In this document: positions 34,427-43,256 of the stretch, piece after piece
How positions within the stretch are numbered: position 1 is the first letter of the stretch
Layout of the letters: every line of letters begins with the position of its first letter
Source of the DNA: Actinomycetota bacterium
Lineage (GTDB): Bacteria > Actinomycetota > Thermoleophilia > Solirubrobacterales > Solirubrobacteraceae
Assembly (NCBI GenBank): GCA_005888335.1
Contig: VAWY01000024.1
Span: forward strand, 1-64,000
Direction: 5' to 3'
Length of the DNA stretch: 64,000 bases
Position numbers and translations under genes: made by a program
The notes under the pieces: generated by a model
What the model was told of the DNA's origin: nothing
Database searches by the model: none
What the model saw: only the letters and a program-made list of their open reading frames with translations

Positions 34427-35828
34427 GCCGAACCGCCAACCCGGTCAGGCCCGCGTCGTCGCCCGCGCCGCGCATCAGGCCGAGGATGGCAGCGACGTAG
34501 GCGAGGGTCTCGGGGATCGGCGGGACGCAGCCGCAGGCCGCCACGCGCCCGGGCCCCGCGTTGTAGGCCGCGAGCGCGAGGTCGACGGCACCAAAGCGGC
34601 GCAGCAGGTCGCGCATGAGGTGCGCCTGGGCGTCGATCGCGCGCTCGGCGTCGTAGGGGTCGGCCAGGCCGTAGCTCGCCGCCGTGCCGGGCATGAACTG
34701 GGCGATCCCCCGCGCGCCCGCCGGCGAGCGGGCGAACGGGTTGAAGTGCGATTCCTCGTAGAGCTGCGCCGCCAGGAGCGTGGCCGAGACGTTCCAGCGC
34801 TGCGCGGCCCGGCTGATCGCCGCGGCGTACTGCTCGGGCACGAACGACGGGATCGCCGGGCGGTCGTCTCCCCCACGCACCGGCTCGAGCGCCGCGGACG
34901 AGCCGGCGTTCAGCGCGTAGCCCCAATGCCACCGTTCCCAGGCGTAGCGCTGGATGAAATGGAAGCGCTCGGCGTTCGCCTCCAGCCAGCGGTACGCCGC
35001 CGGGGGGCCGAGGTCGAGCTCGGTGGCGAGCCGGTGCAGCGACTCACGTGGGCGCGCCACCCACTTCGGGTCCGGGCGCTGGGCGAACAGCCGCGCCTGC
35101 TCGGCGTTCGAGCGGAAGGCGGAGATGACGATCAGGTGCAGGCCGTCGGCCTCGGCCGCGCGCTGCAGGCGGTCGAACGCCTGCGCGACGTCCGGTCGCA
35201 TCGGCTTGCCCTGCCGGTAGGCGAACGGACCGGCGTACTCGTCGCCCCCCGGGCCGGCCGCCGGCGCCGTCGCCTGCGGCGTGAGCTGAGCTTCGGCCTG
35301 CGCGTCGACGTTCACGGCCCGCTCTGCGTCCCCGACCCGCAGGCGCTCGACCCGGCCGACGGCGACGCGGATGACCACCGGCGCGATGGCGTCGGCGCGC
35401 GGGAACGAGACGCGGACCGCCTGCGCGCCGTTGGCCTGGGCGACCGCCGTCGCCGCGCGCCGCCCGGCCGTGAGGTAGGCGGCCCGCTCCAGATGCTGCG
35501 GGTTCGGCCGGCCGTCGATCGTCGCGGGCGCGAAGAGGCGGCCGTACAGGTCGCGCATCGCCTTGGCGCCGGCCAGCGCACCGAGATCGGCGGCCCGCTG
35601 CCCGTGACCACGGTCAGCGAGCGCGCGAGCGAACGTGCCGAGGACGAGCACGCCGACGAGCACCGCGCACAGCCCGGCGACGACGAGCAGCACCGCCTGG
35701 CCGGACTCGCCCCGAGCGATCTGATCGCCCGCGGCGTCCGCGCTGCGTCGACCACCGCCGACACACGGCAGCTGCGTGCTCAGCGCCGCTGGCGCCGCAT
35801 CGCCGGGCGGCGCGCTCGGAGGACTCAT
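34416..35828 (-). CDS. TadE/G-like anchor fused to VanY D,D-carboxypeptidase and lytic transglycosylase domains
   Basis: A 470-residue protein from ATG 35828 (4-bp overlap with the upstream stop). Residues about 45-80 give a TadE/G-type membrane start (GESGQAVLLVVAGLCAVLVG) followed by a pseudopilin-like region (to about 190). Residues about 225-310 form a VanY/D-Ala-D-Ala carboxypeptidase domain with SAFRSNAEQ, SLHRLATELDLG and WHWGY metal/catalytic blocks. Residues about 330-450 form an SLT transglycosylase domain with catalytic Glu in YEESHFNPFA, then ARGIAQFMPGTA and ALAAYNAGPGRV. Both peptidoglycan-cutting activities would be tethered to a pilus-type export locus. Confidence 0.82.
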   Translation of the reverse strand: MSPPSAPPGDAAPAALSTQLPCVGGGRRSADAAGDQIARGESGQAVLLVVAGLCAVLVGVLVLGTFARALADRGHGQRAADLGALAGAKAMRDLYGRLFAPATIDGRPNPQHLERAAYLTAGRRAATAVAQANGAQAVRVSFPRADAIAPVVIRVAVGRVERLRVGDAERAVNVDAQAEAQLTPQATAPAAGPGGDEYAGPFAYRQGKPMRPDVAQAFDRLQRAAEADGLHLIVISAFRSNAEQARLFAQRPDPKWVARPRESLHRLATELDLGPPAAYRWLEANAERFHFIQRYAWERWHWGYALNAGSSAALEPVRGGDDRPAIPSFVPEQYAAAISRAAQRWNVSATLLAAQLYEESHFNPFARSPAGARGIAQFMPGTAASYGLADPYDAERAIDAQAHLMRDLLRRFGAVDLALAAYNAGPGRVAACGCVPPIPETLAYVAAILGLMRGAGDDAGLTGLAVRLIR

Positions 35829-36472
35829 CGGACCACCGCCCGCGCGACGGACGCGACGCGGTCGTGGGCACCGGGCGCGGCGAGGCCGACACCGGCGAGC
35901 GCGCGAGTGAGGCGGCCGGGCAGATGCACGCGGATCGCCTCCGCGCCCTGCTCGGTGAGCCGGCTGACCGCGAGGTCGGCGAGGACCTCGTCGCCCGCAT
36001 GCACGGCGACGAGGTCGCATTCGACGAGCACCTGGTCCCACGCGTCGGCACGCGCGCCCGCGACGGCGAGCACGACGGGCGCCGCCGTGACCGCGCCGGT
36101 CAGGCGGCGGGCGGCCGTCGCCGCGGCGGCCTCCTCGGCGGGGAGGCCCACGGTCACCAGCCGCCCGCTGACCCGCGCGGGCAGGTCGCGTGCCGTCAGC
36201 GCGGCGGCGAGCCGCCGCGCCCGCGGCGTGCCCGGCAGCGCCGATCCGGCAGGCGGCGCCGCGGCGTCTCCGGTCCACAGCCCGACCACTGCCGGCCCGC
36301 GCGCCAGGCGCAGGGCGAGCGAAGCGGCGAGGGCGTGCACGTCCCCGGCCGCGGCGAGCACCGCGACCTCGGGCGGCGGGGACGCGGGCCGAGCCAGCGG
36401 CCGCGCGGGCGCGCGGGCCGGGGCAGCCGGTTCGACGAGCCAGCCGCTCAGGCGGGCGAGCCGCGAGGTCAC
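35825..36472 (-). CDS. Unknown protein within the TadE cluster
   Basis: GTG 36472 opens 215 residues, very rich in Ala, Arg, Leu and Val. The start overlaps the stop of a 25-codon gene (GTGA) and the stop overlaps the fusion gene (ATGA). The chain alternates beta-like (EVAVLAAAGDVHALA, APVVLAVAGARADAW, LVAVHAGDEVLADLAVS) and helical segments, suggesting a Rossmann-like fold, possibly TadZ-like, but no P-loop is visible. Probably cytoplasmic. Function is inferred only from being locked inside the pilus-type operon. Confidence 0.6.
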   Translation of the reverse strand: MTSRLARLSGWLVEPAAPARAPARPLARPASPPPEVAVLAAAGDVHALAASLALRLARGPAVVGLWTGDAAAPPAGSALPGTPRARRLAAALTARDLPARVSGRLVTVGLPAEEAAAATAARRLTGAVTAAPVVLAVAGARADAWDQVLVECDLVAVHAGDEVLADLAVSRLTEQGAEAIRVHLPGRLTRALAGVGLAAPGAHDRVASVARAVVR

Positions 36473-36546
36473 CGGCGCACCTCGGTCGCCCGCGCCGCAG
36501 CCGGCGCGGCGCGGCGAGCGCTCCGCCGGGCGAGCCGCGCCGTCAT
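36469..36546 (-). CDS. 25-residue basic peptide gene overlapped on both sides
   Basis: ATG 36546 to TGA 36469 encodes MTARLARRSARRAAPAAARA and five more residues. It overlaps the preceding TadE stop (ATGA) and the following GTG start (GTGA). Its start MTARL matches the N-terminus of the preceding TadE protein and its end (EVRR) matches that protein's C-terminus. It may be a remnant of a duplicated tadE gene with an internal deletion, or a translational linker. Confidence 0.4.
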   Translation of the reverse strand: MTARLARRSARRAAPAAARATEVRR

Positions 36547-36926
36547 CGCCGGACCTCGCCCGCGTGTGCTTCGGCGCGCGCGTCGAGGAGAGCACCGAGC
36601 CCCGGCACCATCGCCGGCGGGTGGAGACGGACGCGCACGGCGGCGCCGGCGACGTGCACGTCGAGTCGGTCGCGGGCCCAGCCCGGCAGCGCGCCGCGCG
36701 CCGCGTCGCGCGGATCGGCGTCCTCGAGCAGCGCGACCGCGCCCGCTTCCGCGGCATGATCGGCGAGCTCGCGGGCCGCGCCGGCGGCCAGCGCCTGGCA
36801 GGCCGCCCACGCGACGACGAAGACGATCGGCAGGACGCCGAGGACCTCGATCGTCGCCTGGCCGCGCTCGCCGATCGCCGGCGCAGCGTGCGGCGCCGGC
36901 GCCGCGCGCCCCAGCCGCGCGGTCAT
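36543..36926 (-). CDS. TadE-like pilus/secretion protein (second)
   Basis: A 127-residue protein from ATG 36926, overlapping the stop of the first TadE gene. The TadE signature RGQATIEVLGVLPIVFVVAW (about residues 25-44) provides the single N-terminal membrane helix; the rest would be external, with an Ala-rich helix and a short beta region. TadE-like pseudopilins work with Flp-type export machines. No TadA ATPase, TadB/C or prepilin peptidase is seen within the window. Confidence 0.78.
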   Translation of the reverse strand: MTARLGRAAPAPHAAPAIGERGQATIEVLGVLPIVFVVAWAACQALAAGAARELADHAAEAGAVALLEDADPRDAARGALPGWARDRLDVHVAGAAVRVRLHPPAMVPGLGALLDARAEAHAGEVRR

Positions 36927-37273
36927 CGTGCCCCCTCGCCCTGCGGCGCGAAGCGCGCGCGGGTGTGGACCGTCGCGAGGCGCCCGCCGCCGACGATGGC
37001 CGGGACACCGAGGGAGAGATCGATCGCCCCGTCGCGGGCGGTGTCGATGCGGACGAGGTGGGAGAGCACCGGCGGCAGAGACGAGCGGGCCGCGGCGGCG
37101 GGGTCCGCGCCCACCGCGTGCGCCCGGGCCGCCGCACGGGCCGCCGCGCCGCTCAGCCAGACCGCCTGGCCAGCGACAGCCGCCTGCCACGCGACGGCGA
37201 CGAGCAGGAGCGCCAGCGGCAGGAGGGCGACGAGCTCCACGCTCGCCTGCCCGCGTTCCCCGGTGGTGGGCAT
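36923..37273 (-). CDS. TadE-like pilus/secretion protein (first)
   Basis: A 116-residue protein that opens MPTTGERGQASVELVALLPL, the classic TadE N-terminus with the conserved Glu, followed by one membrane helix (about 13-35) and an external part ending GRLATVHTRARFAPQGEG. It heads a chain of five genes each overlapping the next by 4 bases (37273 to 34416). Such a chain implies fixed stoichiometry. The 69 bp before it shows no clear promoter. Confidence 0.8.
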   Translation of the reverse strand: MPTTGERGQASVELVALLPLALLLVAVAWQAAVAGQAVWLSGAAARAAARAHAVGADPAAAARSSLPPVLSHLVRIDTARDGAIDLSLGVPAIVGGGRLATVHTRARFAPQGEGAR

Positions 37274-37342
37274 GCCGAGCAGCGTCCCGGGGAACGTGTT
37301 GCGGGGCTACGCGAGGTTGTTACGAGAGTGCGCCGAGGGCGC

Positions 37343-37693
37343 TCAGTACTCGCGCGCGTGCCGGTAGACGAGGTACAGCGCGTACGAGGCGCCGCCCATC
37401 AGGACGAACCAGACCAGCGTCCCGGCGCCGCTGTCGAACAGCCGCGGGCCGGCCGCGAGCGTCCAGACCGCCACGCCCAACGAGCCATAGAGCAGCGCGC
37501 GGTGGCGGTCGCCGAGCGAGTAGATCGCGACCCGGTATTCGAGGTACATGCGCCCCGCGAAGATCCCGAGGCCCACCGTCAGGAGCACGAACAGCAGCGC
37601 CGCGAAGAAGTTGGCGGCCGTCCCGCCTCCCGGCAGCGCCCACACGCCGAGCGCCAGCAGGGCGACGATGCCGACGTTGCGGGCGGCCCTCAT
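37343..37693 (-). CDS. Small polytopic membrane protein
   Basis: A 116-residue protein from ATG 37693, overlapping the response-regulator stop by 4 bases. Four hydrophobic helices are likely: about 8-22, 30-48, 66-84 and 90-108. A short soluble loop (GRMYLEYRVAIYSLGDRHRA) lies between helices 2 and 3. No family is recognised. Coupling to the regulator gene suggests a role in sensing or signalling at the membrane, possibly replacing the missing kinase partner, but this is inference. Confidence 0.7.
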   Translation of the reverse strand: MRAARNVGIVALLALGVWALPGGGTAANFFAALLFVLLTVGLGIFAGRMYLEYRVAIYSLGDRHRALLYGSLGVAVWTLAAGPRLFDSGAGTLVWFVLMGGASYALYLVYRHAREY

Positions 37694-38523
37694 CGGCGTG
37701 CCGGAATGAACTCCTCGTCGGAGACGGGCGCTCCCCCGACCGCCTCGGGAGCAACCGGCGCCTCGTCGGCCGCGTCGACGGGCTCGGCCGCGAACCGGTA
37801 GCCGATGCCGAAGTGCGTGTGGATGTAGCGCCACTCGGGCGACGCGCGCTCGAGCTTCTGGCGCAGCTTGCGCACGAACACGTCCACCGAGCGGTCCCCG
37901 CGCGCCATCGCGTAGCCCCACACGCGCTGGTAGATCTCCTCGCGCTCGAGCACGCGCCCCTCGGCCGAGGCGAGCAGCTCGATCAGCTCGAACTCGCGGC
38001 GCGTCAGCTCGACCGAGCGCCCGTCGACGAAAGCCTGGAACTGGTCGGGACGGATCTCGACCTCGCCCGCGCACAACGCGGCGACGTCGCGGCCCGGCTC
38101 GCTGCGCCGGCGGCGGCGCACCACGGCCTCCACGCGCGCGATGACCTCCTCGGGATGGCACGGCTTGGTGACCCAGTCGTCGGCCCCGAGCCGCAACCCG
38201 CGCACGCGCTGCGCGACCGTCGACTGGCCCGTGCAGACGACCACCCCGAGGCCGGGCAGCTCCGAGCACAGGCGCTCGAGCCACGTCCAGCCCTGCGCGC
38301 CCAGGCAGGCGAGGTCGACGACCACGGCACTGAGCCGCATCGCGACGACCGTCTCGACGGGCAACGGCGTGCTGACGACGCGGTGCTCCCAGCCAAGCCG
38401 CTCCAGGCGCTTGCCGAGGACCTGCAGGAACCCGGAGTCGCGGTCGAGAACCGCGATCCTCAGGGGCGGCCCGAGGCCATCCTGCGCCATGGGGACCGCA
38501 GAGGTGGGGGTCTGATCCGTCAT
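37690..38523 (-). CDS. OmpR/PhoB-family response regulator
   Basis: A 277-residue regulator from ATG 38523. The receiver domain (about 20-135) has the phospho-acceptor Asp in VVVDLACLG, Thr in VVVCTGQS and Lys in WVTKPCHP; the acidic pocket reads LDRD. The winged helix (about 155-250) contains LTRREFELIELLASAEG, RSVDVFVRKLRQKLE and YIHTHFGIGYRF. Its DNA-binding domain is close to that of the receiverless protein at 43257. It lies directly after phoU in the Pho operon, so control by phosphate is likely; no histidine kinase gene is nearby. Confidence 0.92.
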   Translation of the reverse strand: MTDQTPTSAVPMAQDGLGPPLRIAVLDRDSGFLQVLGKRLERLGWEHRVVSTPLPVETVVAMRLSAVVVDLACLGAQGWTWLERLCSELPGLGVVVCTGQSTVAQRVRGLRLGADDWVTKPCHPEEVIARVEAVVRRRRRSEPGRDVAALCAGEVEIRPDQFQAFVDGRSVELTRREFELIELLASAEGRVLEREEIYQRVWGYAMARGDRSVDVFVRKLRQKLERASPEWRYIHTHFGIGYRFAAEPVDAADEAPVAPEAVGGAPVSDEEFIPARR

Positions 38524-38576
38524 CGCCCGCAGCATAACCCCGCCTCCGGCCGCCGGTTAAGGCGAGAACTCGCCGA

Positions 38577-38598
38577 TCACAGGTTCTTCACAAGGAAA
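38577..38598 (+). promoter_or_regulatory. Weak PHO-box-like direct repeat
   Basis: TCACAGGTTCT and TCACAAGGAAA follow each other with an 11-bp period in the gap between phoU and the response regulator. The orientation is opposite to both genes, so relevance is uncertain. Confidence 0.3.
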
Positions 38599-38601
38599 GA
38601 G

Positions 38602-38618
38602 CGGGGTCGTTTACCCCG
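38602..38618 (-). terminator. Small hairpin at the phoU stop
   Basis: CGGGGT-AAACG-ACCCCG on the minus strand includes the phoU stop and is followed by CTCTTTCCTT. It is a short but U-rich-tailed terminator candidate that may separate pst-phoU from the response-regulator transcript. Confidence 0.5.
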
Positions 38619-39303
38619 ACACCGCCGGGTGCGAGGAGTCCGAGAACTCCCGAAACAGCCCCGTGACGACGAAGGCGGTCTGCTCGCCGACGTCCACGGC
38701 GTTGTCCCCGATGCGCTCCAGGGCGCGCGCCACCAACGTCATGTGCATCGCCCACTCGCGCGTGTCGGGGTCGTCCCCGATGGCGATCGCCATCTGGAAG
38801 ACGTCGCGCTGCAGGCGGTTGATCTCCTGGTCCTGGCGCACGAGGTCCTCCGCCAGCGCGACGTCGCGCGCGGCGAACGCCTGCTTGGCCTGGGTCACCT
38901 CCGAGCGCGCCAGCCCGCCCATGCGCAGCAGTCGCTGGAGCACCTCCTCGCGCACCGGCGGCTCGTGGCCGGAAAGCGGGATGAGCTTGGCGATGTTCAC
39001 GCACTGGTCGCCCATCCGCTCGACGTGCTTGATCACGTGCAGCAGCGCGGCGACGAGGCGCAGGTCGCCGGCGACGGGCGCCTGGCGGGCGAGCAGGGAG
39101 AGGATCCCCTGGTGGACCTCCAGGTAGCGGCCGTCGACGCGGTCGTCGTCGAGGACGACCATCGTTGCCAGCTCGACGTCCTGGTGCTGCAGCGCCTCGA
39201 GCACGCGGTCGAGCTGCTCGACGACGATGTCCAGGCCACCCAGCGCGCGACTCTCGAGCTCCGTGAGCTCGGTGTGGAAGTGATGGCGGATGTCCTGGGC
39301 CAT
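38611..39303 (-). CDS. phoU: Phosphate transport system regulator PhoU
   Basis: A 230-residue all-helical protein with two PhoU repeats: LVAALLHVIKHVERMGDQCVNIAK near residues 85-108 and LVARALERIGDNAVDVGEQTAFVV near 192-215. It dampens Pho signalling through the PstSCAB transporter. It is the last gene of the pst block, 12 bp after pstB, with a small terminator at its stop. Confidence 0.96.
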   Translation of the reverse strand: MAQDIRHHFHTELTELESRALGGLDIVVEQLDRVLEALQHQDVELATMVVLDDDRVDGRYLEVHQGILSLLARQAPVAGDLRLVAALLHVIKHVERMGDQCVNIAKLIPLSGHEPPVREEVLQRLLRMGGLARSEVTQAKQAFAARDVALAEDLVRQDQEINRLQRDVFQMAIAIGDDPDTREWAMHMTLVARALERIGDNAVDVGEQTAFVVTGLFREFSDSSHPAVSG

Positions 39304-39315
39304 GTCGGTCCCTCG

Positions 39316-40206
39316 CTACCCGAACTTCCCCGTCACGTACTCCTCCGTGCGGGTGTCATCCGGTGTCGTGAAGATCTTCTCAGTCGGGCCGACCTCGACA
39401 AGCTCGCCTTCGAGCAGGAACGCGGTCGAGTCGGCGACCCGCGCCGCCTGCTGCATGTTGTGCGTGACGATGACGATCGTGACACGGTGCTTGAGCTCGT
39501 CGACGAGCTCCTCGATCTTCAGCGTCGCGATCGGGTCCAGCGCGCTCGCCGGCTCGTCCATCAGCAGCACCTCGGGCTCGACGGCCAGCGCGCGCGCGAT
39601 GCACAGCCGCTGCTGCTGGCCGCCCGACAGCGAGATGCCCGGCGAGCCGAGCCGGTCCTTGACCTCGTTCCACAGCCCCGCGCCGCGCAGCGCGCCCTCG
39701 ACCTGCTCGGCGTCGACCTTGCGCGAGGTCAGCCGCAGCCCGGCCGCGACGTTGTCGAAGATCGACATCGTCGGGAACGGGTTGGGCTTCTGGAAGACCA
39801 TGCCGATCGCGCGGCGGACGGCGACCACGTCGACGCCGTCGGCGTAGACGTCCTGCTCGTCGAGCATCACCCGCCCCTCGGCGCGCGCCCCCGGCAGCTC
39901 CTCGTGCATGCGGTTGATGCAGCGCACCACCGTCGACTTGCCCGACCCCGACGGGCCGATCAGCGCGGTCGCCTTGTTGGGCTCGAACTCAAGCGAGAGG
40001 TCCTTGATGCTGTGCAGGTCGCCGTACCACGCGTTCAGCGCCTCGATGCGAACGCTGCGCGCCCGCTCGCCCGCCGGCGCCTCCCCGGCCTCCGGGCTCG
40101 CGCGCCTGACGCTGACGTGGGGAGCCGGCGTCTCGGGCGGGAGCGCATATGCCTCGGGTTCGGTCACGATCTCATCCGCCACCTTGTGGTCTTCCCTGGC
40201 GCTCAT
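39316..40206 (-). CDS. pstB: Phosphate ABC transporter ATP-binding protein
   Basis: A 296-residue ATPase from ATG 40206. Walker [10 protein letters not shown] near 85-93, Q-loop [10 protein letters not shown], signature LSGGQQQR near 195, Walker [14 protein letters not shown] near 215 and switch His in VTHNM. An unusually long acidic N-terminal extension of about 50 residues precedes the domain. It powers phosphate import. The start overlaps the pstA stop (ATGA). Confidence 0.97.
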   Translation of the reverse strand: MSAREDHKVADEIVTEPEAYALPPETPAPHVSVRRASPEAGEAPAGERARSVRIEALNAWYGDLHSIKDLSLEFEPNKATALIGPSGSGKSTVVRCINRMHEELPGARAEGRVMLDEQDVYADGVDVVAVRRAIGMVFQKPNPFPTMSIFDNVAAGLRLTSRKVDAEQVEGALRGAGLWNEVKDRLGSPGISLSGGQQQRLCIARALAVEPEVLLMDEPASALDPIATLKIEELVDELKHRVTIVIVTHNMQQAARVADSTAFLLEGELVEVGPTEKIFTTPDDTRTEEYVTGKFG

Positions 40207-41066
40207 GCGAGCCGGTTCCTTTTCTGAAGCAGCCGCGCGACGAGCGTCAGGAGCAGGATCATTGCGACGAGGGCCAGCGCCGCGCCCCAGGCGCGCGCCA
40301 CAAGGCGGTCCTGGGCCTGGCCGACGTCTTGGAAGATCTGCGCCGGAAGCGAGTTCATCCGGTCGCCGAGGTTCAGGGTGGTGCCGTTGACGATCGCCGC
40401 CGTGAACAGCAGCGGCGCCGTCTCGCCCGCCGCGCGCGCCACGGCGAGCAGCGTCCCGGTCAGGATGCCGGGCAGCGCCGTCGGCACGACGACGCTGAAG
40501 ACGACCTTCCATCGCGGCGCGCCGAGCGCGAACGCCGCCTCGCGCAACGACTGGGGCACGAGCAGCAGCACGACCTCCGCCGCGCGCGCGACCACCGGGA
40601 GCATGAGCAGCGCGAGCGCGATCGAGCCCTTCCACCCCGCGAACGAGCCGGCGATGCCGGTCACGACCAGCGAGATGTAGATGAACAGGCCGAACACGAT
40701 CGAGGGCACGCCGGTCATCACGTCGATCAGGAAGCGCACGCCCCTGGCCAGGCGCCCGTCGCGGCCGAACTCGGTCAGGTACAGCGCGACGCCGACGCCG
40801 AGCGGGACCGCCATCAGCGCCGCGAGGGCGACGATGACCACCGTGCCGACGATCGCCGACCGGATGCCGCCCGGGTCGCCGAGGAAGCTGCCGGTGGGAT
40901 CGGTCGTGAAGAAGTGCCAGCTCCACGCGCCCAGGCCCTTGCGCAGCAGGTAGTAGAGGATGAGCCCGAGCGGCACGAGCGCGATGCCGGTGCCGAGCGC
41001 GAGCATCGCCCGCGCGACGCGGTCCTTGCGCCGGCGCGCGGCGCTGGTGGCGACCAGGCTGGTCAT
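40203..41066 (-). CDS. pstA: Phosphate ABC transporter permease PstA
   Basis: A 287-residue permease from ATG 41066. Six membrane segments are apparent (about 25-45, 75-100, 120-145, 150-170, 205-230, 265-283), with the EAA coupling loop [21 protein letters not shown] near residue 185. It pairs with PstC to form the membrane channel. Both ends overlap neighbours by 4 bases. Confidence 0.95.
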   Translation of the reverse strand: MTSLVATSAARRRKDRVARAMLALGTGIALVPLGLILYYLLRKGLGAWSWHFFTTDPTGSFLGDPGGIRSAIVGTVVIVALAALMAVPLGVGVALYLTEFGRDGRLARGVRFLIDVMTGVPSIVFGLFIYISLVVTGIAGSFAGWKGSIALALLMLPVVARAAEVVLLLVPQSLREAAFALGAPRWKVVFSVVVPTALPGILTGTLLAVARAAGETAPLLFTAAIVNGTTLNLGDRMNSLPAQIFQDVGQAQDRLVARAWGAALALVAMILLLTLVARLLQKRNRLA

Positions 41067-42070
41067 GCGACCGCCGCTCCGGGCGTCGCGCCGCCGCGGG
41101 CCGCGCGGCGGCCGTGGCGGCCGCGGTTGACCATCACGCGGGCCAGCGCGTTGACCAGCAGCGTCAGGACGAACAGGACGAGCCCGGCCGCGATGAGCGC
41201 CGCGCGGTGCAGCGGATTCGACGCGGCCTCGCCGAACTCGTTGGCGATGACCGCGGCCAGCGTGTAGCCCTGGTCGAACAGCGAGTGGCCGATCTGCGGC
41301 GCGTTGCCGATGACGATCGTCACCGCGATCGTCTCGCCGATCGCGCGGCCGAGGCCGAGCATGGCGCCGCCGACGATCCCCGGGCGCGCGTAGGGCAGCA
41401 CCGCCATGCGGATCATCTCCCAGCGCGTGGCGCCCAGCGCGAGCGCCGCCTCCTTGTGGTCGGTCGGCACGGTGGCGATGACCTCGCGCGAGATCGCCGA
41501 GACGATCGGCAGGATCATGATCGCCAGGATCAGCCCGGCGACGGAGTAGTTGGGGCCCGCCACGTTCCCGCCGACCAACGGCAGGAACGAGAAGGTGTCC
41601 GAGAACCACTGCTCGGCCGGTCGCAGCTTGGGGATGAGGAAGAAGAAGCCCCACAGGCCGTAGACGACCGAGGGCACCGCCGCCAGCAGCTCGACCAGGA
41701 CGGTCAGCAGGCCGCGCGCCCGGCGCGGGCACAGCTCGGTGAGGTACAGCGCGGTCGCGACGGCGACCGGGACCCCGAGGAGGAGCGCGATCGCCGACGT
41801 GATGAGCGTGCCGACGACGAGCGGGAGCGCCCCGTAGATGGCCCTCGAGACGTCCCAGTCGTTCTTGAAGACGAAGCCGAAGACGCCCTCCTTGGAAAAC
41901 GCCGGGTGGGCCTCGACGAACAGGCGGATGAAGAAGAAGGCCAGCAGGACGAAGATCCCCGCGGCCAGGACGGTGAGTCCCAGCCGGAGGATCCGGTCCG
42001 GAAGCCGGGCCGCCGGCGGGCGCTCGAGCGAGCGCGCGCCGGCGGGCGTCGTGAGGGCTCCGGCCTCCAC
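41063..42070 (-). CDS. pstC: Phosphate ABC transporter permease PstC
   Basis: A 335-residue permease from GTG 42070, 9 bp after the pstS stop, with AGGA just upstream. The conserved blocks [42 protein letters not shown] (EAA loop) and [18 protein letters not shown] identify PstC. About six membrane segments follow a 28-residue cytoplasmic start. It forms the phosphate channel with PstA. Confidence 0.96.
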   Translation of the reverse strand: MEAGALTTPAGARSLERPPAARLPDRILRLGLTVLAAGIFVLLAFFFIRLFVEAHPAFSKEGVFGFVFKNDWDVSRAIYGALPLVVGTLITSAIALLLGVPVAVATALYLTELCPRRARGLLTVLVELLAAVPSVVYGLWGFFFLIPKLRPAEQWFSDTFSFLPLVGGNVAGPNYSVAGLILAIMILPIVSAISREVIATVPTDHKEAALALGATRWEMIRMAVLPYARPGIVGGAMLGLGRAIGETIAVTIVIGNAPQIGHSLFDQGYTLAAVIANEFGEAASNPLHRAALIAAGLVLFVLTLLVNALARVMVNRGRHGRRAARGGATPGAAVA

Positions 42071-42079
42071 CGAGTCCTG

Positions 42080-43195
42080 CTAGGCCGCGCCCTGGAGCGA
42101 CTGGCCGTTGCACTGCAGGGCGGCCACCTTGGCCTTGGCCTTGGCGAGGACCGCGGTGGGCAGCGGCGCGTACTCCAGCTGCGGAGCGACCTTCTGGCCG
42201 CCGCCGGTGGCGTACTCGAGCCAGGTCTTGACGCGCTTGGCCTCACCCTTGTTCATGCCGGCCTTGCAGAGGTCGCGGTAGACGAGCAGGAAGGTGACCG
42301 CCGAGATCGGGTAGGTCTTGGGGCCCGGCGCGTTGATCGTCGAGAAGCGCAGGTCGGCGGGCGGCTTGGCGCCCACGCCGGCGGCCGCGGTCGCGTCGAG
42401 GGACGGCGCGACGAACTGGCCGTCCTTGTTCTTGACGTCGGCCGTGGTGAAGTTGTTCTGCAGCGCGTACGCCTGCTCGACGTAGCCGACCGCGCCCTTG
42501 CTCTGCTTCACGCAGCCGGCGACGCCGTCGTTGCCCTTGGCGCCCGTGCCGGTCGGCCACTTGACGGTCTTGTCGACGCCGGGGCCGCTCTTCCAGGCCG
42601 GCGAGTAGTCGGCCAGGAACGCCGTGAAGTTCTTGGTCGTGCCCGATTCGTCGGAGCGGTGGCAGACCGTGATGTTGCTGGACGGGAGGTTGACGCCCGA
42701 GTTCATCGCCTTGATCTTCGGGTCGTTCCACTGCTTGATCTTGCCGAGGAAGATGTCGGCGATCGTCGCGCCGTCGAGCTTGAGGCCCTTGTCGACCCCG
42801 TCGAGGTTGTAGGCGACGGTCACCGCGCCGAGCACGGTCGGCACGTGGACGGGCTGCCCGTTCTTGGAGGCCGCCTTGATCTCGTCGTCGGTCATGGCGG
42901 CGTCGGAGGCGCCGAACTGGACGGTCTTCTGCGTGAACTGGGCGATGCCGCCGCCCGAGCCGATCGCCTGGTAGTTGACGGTCGTGCCGAACTGCTGCTT
43001 GAACCGGCTGCCCCACTCCTGGTAGACGGGAGCAGGGAACGTCGCGCCGGCGCCGTTGATGGTGCCGCCGAGCTGCTGGGCGTTCTCGTTGCCGCCTCCG
43101 CCGCCCGACGATCCCTTGTTGCTGCTCCCGCACGCCGCGACGCCCAGGGCGATGACGCCGGTCGCGCCGAGGGCGAGGATCTTGCGTTGGTTCAC
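42080..43195 (-). CDS. pstS: Phosphate-binding lipoprotein PstS
   Basis: A 371-residue periplasmic-type binding protein anchored as a lipoprotein (VAAC, Cys22). GTG 43195 has AAGGAGA 8 bp upstream. A Gly/Ser-rich linker leads to the binding domain, with GAGATFPAPVYQEW, IGSGGGIAQF, GASDAAMTDDE and RSDESGTTKNF contacting phosphate. First gene of pstSCAB-phoU; a PHO-box-like repeat lies about 80-100 bp upstream inside the end of the preceding gene. Confidence 0.97.
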   Translation of the reverse strand: MNQRKILALGATGVIALGVAACGSSNKGSSGGGGGNENAQQLGGTINGAGATFPAPVYQEWGSRFKQQFGTTVNYQAIGSGGGIAQFTQKTVQFGASDAAMTDDEIKAASKNGQPVHVPTVLGAVTVAYNLDGVDKGLKLDGATIADIFLGKIKQWNDPKIKAMNSGVNLPSSNITVCHRSDESGTTKNFTAFLADYSPAWKSGPGVDKTVKWPTGTGAKGNDGVAGCVKQSKGAVGYVEQAYALQNNFTTADVKNKDGQFVAPSLDATAAAGVGAKPPADLRFSTINAPGPKTYPISAVTFLLVYRDLCKAGMNKGEAKRVKTWLEYATGGGQKVAPQLEYAPLPTAVLAKAKAKVAALQCNGQSLQGAA

Positions 43196-43256
43196 GAGTG
43201 GTCTCCTTGAGGACAAGGGCGCGGGCCGAAGCTCGCACCGGTGAGCGGGAAGCCTG

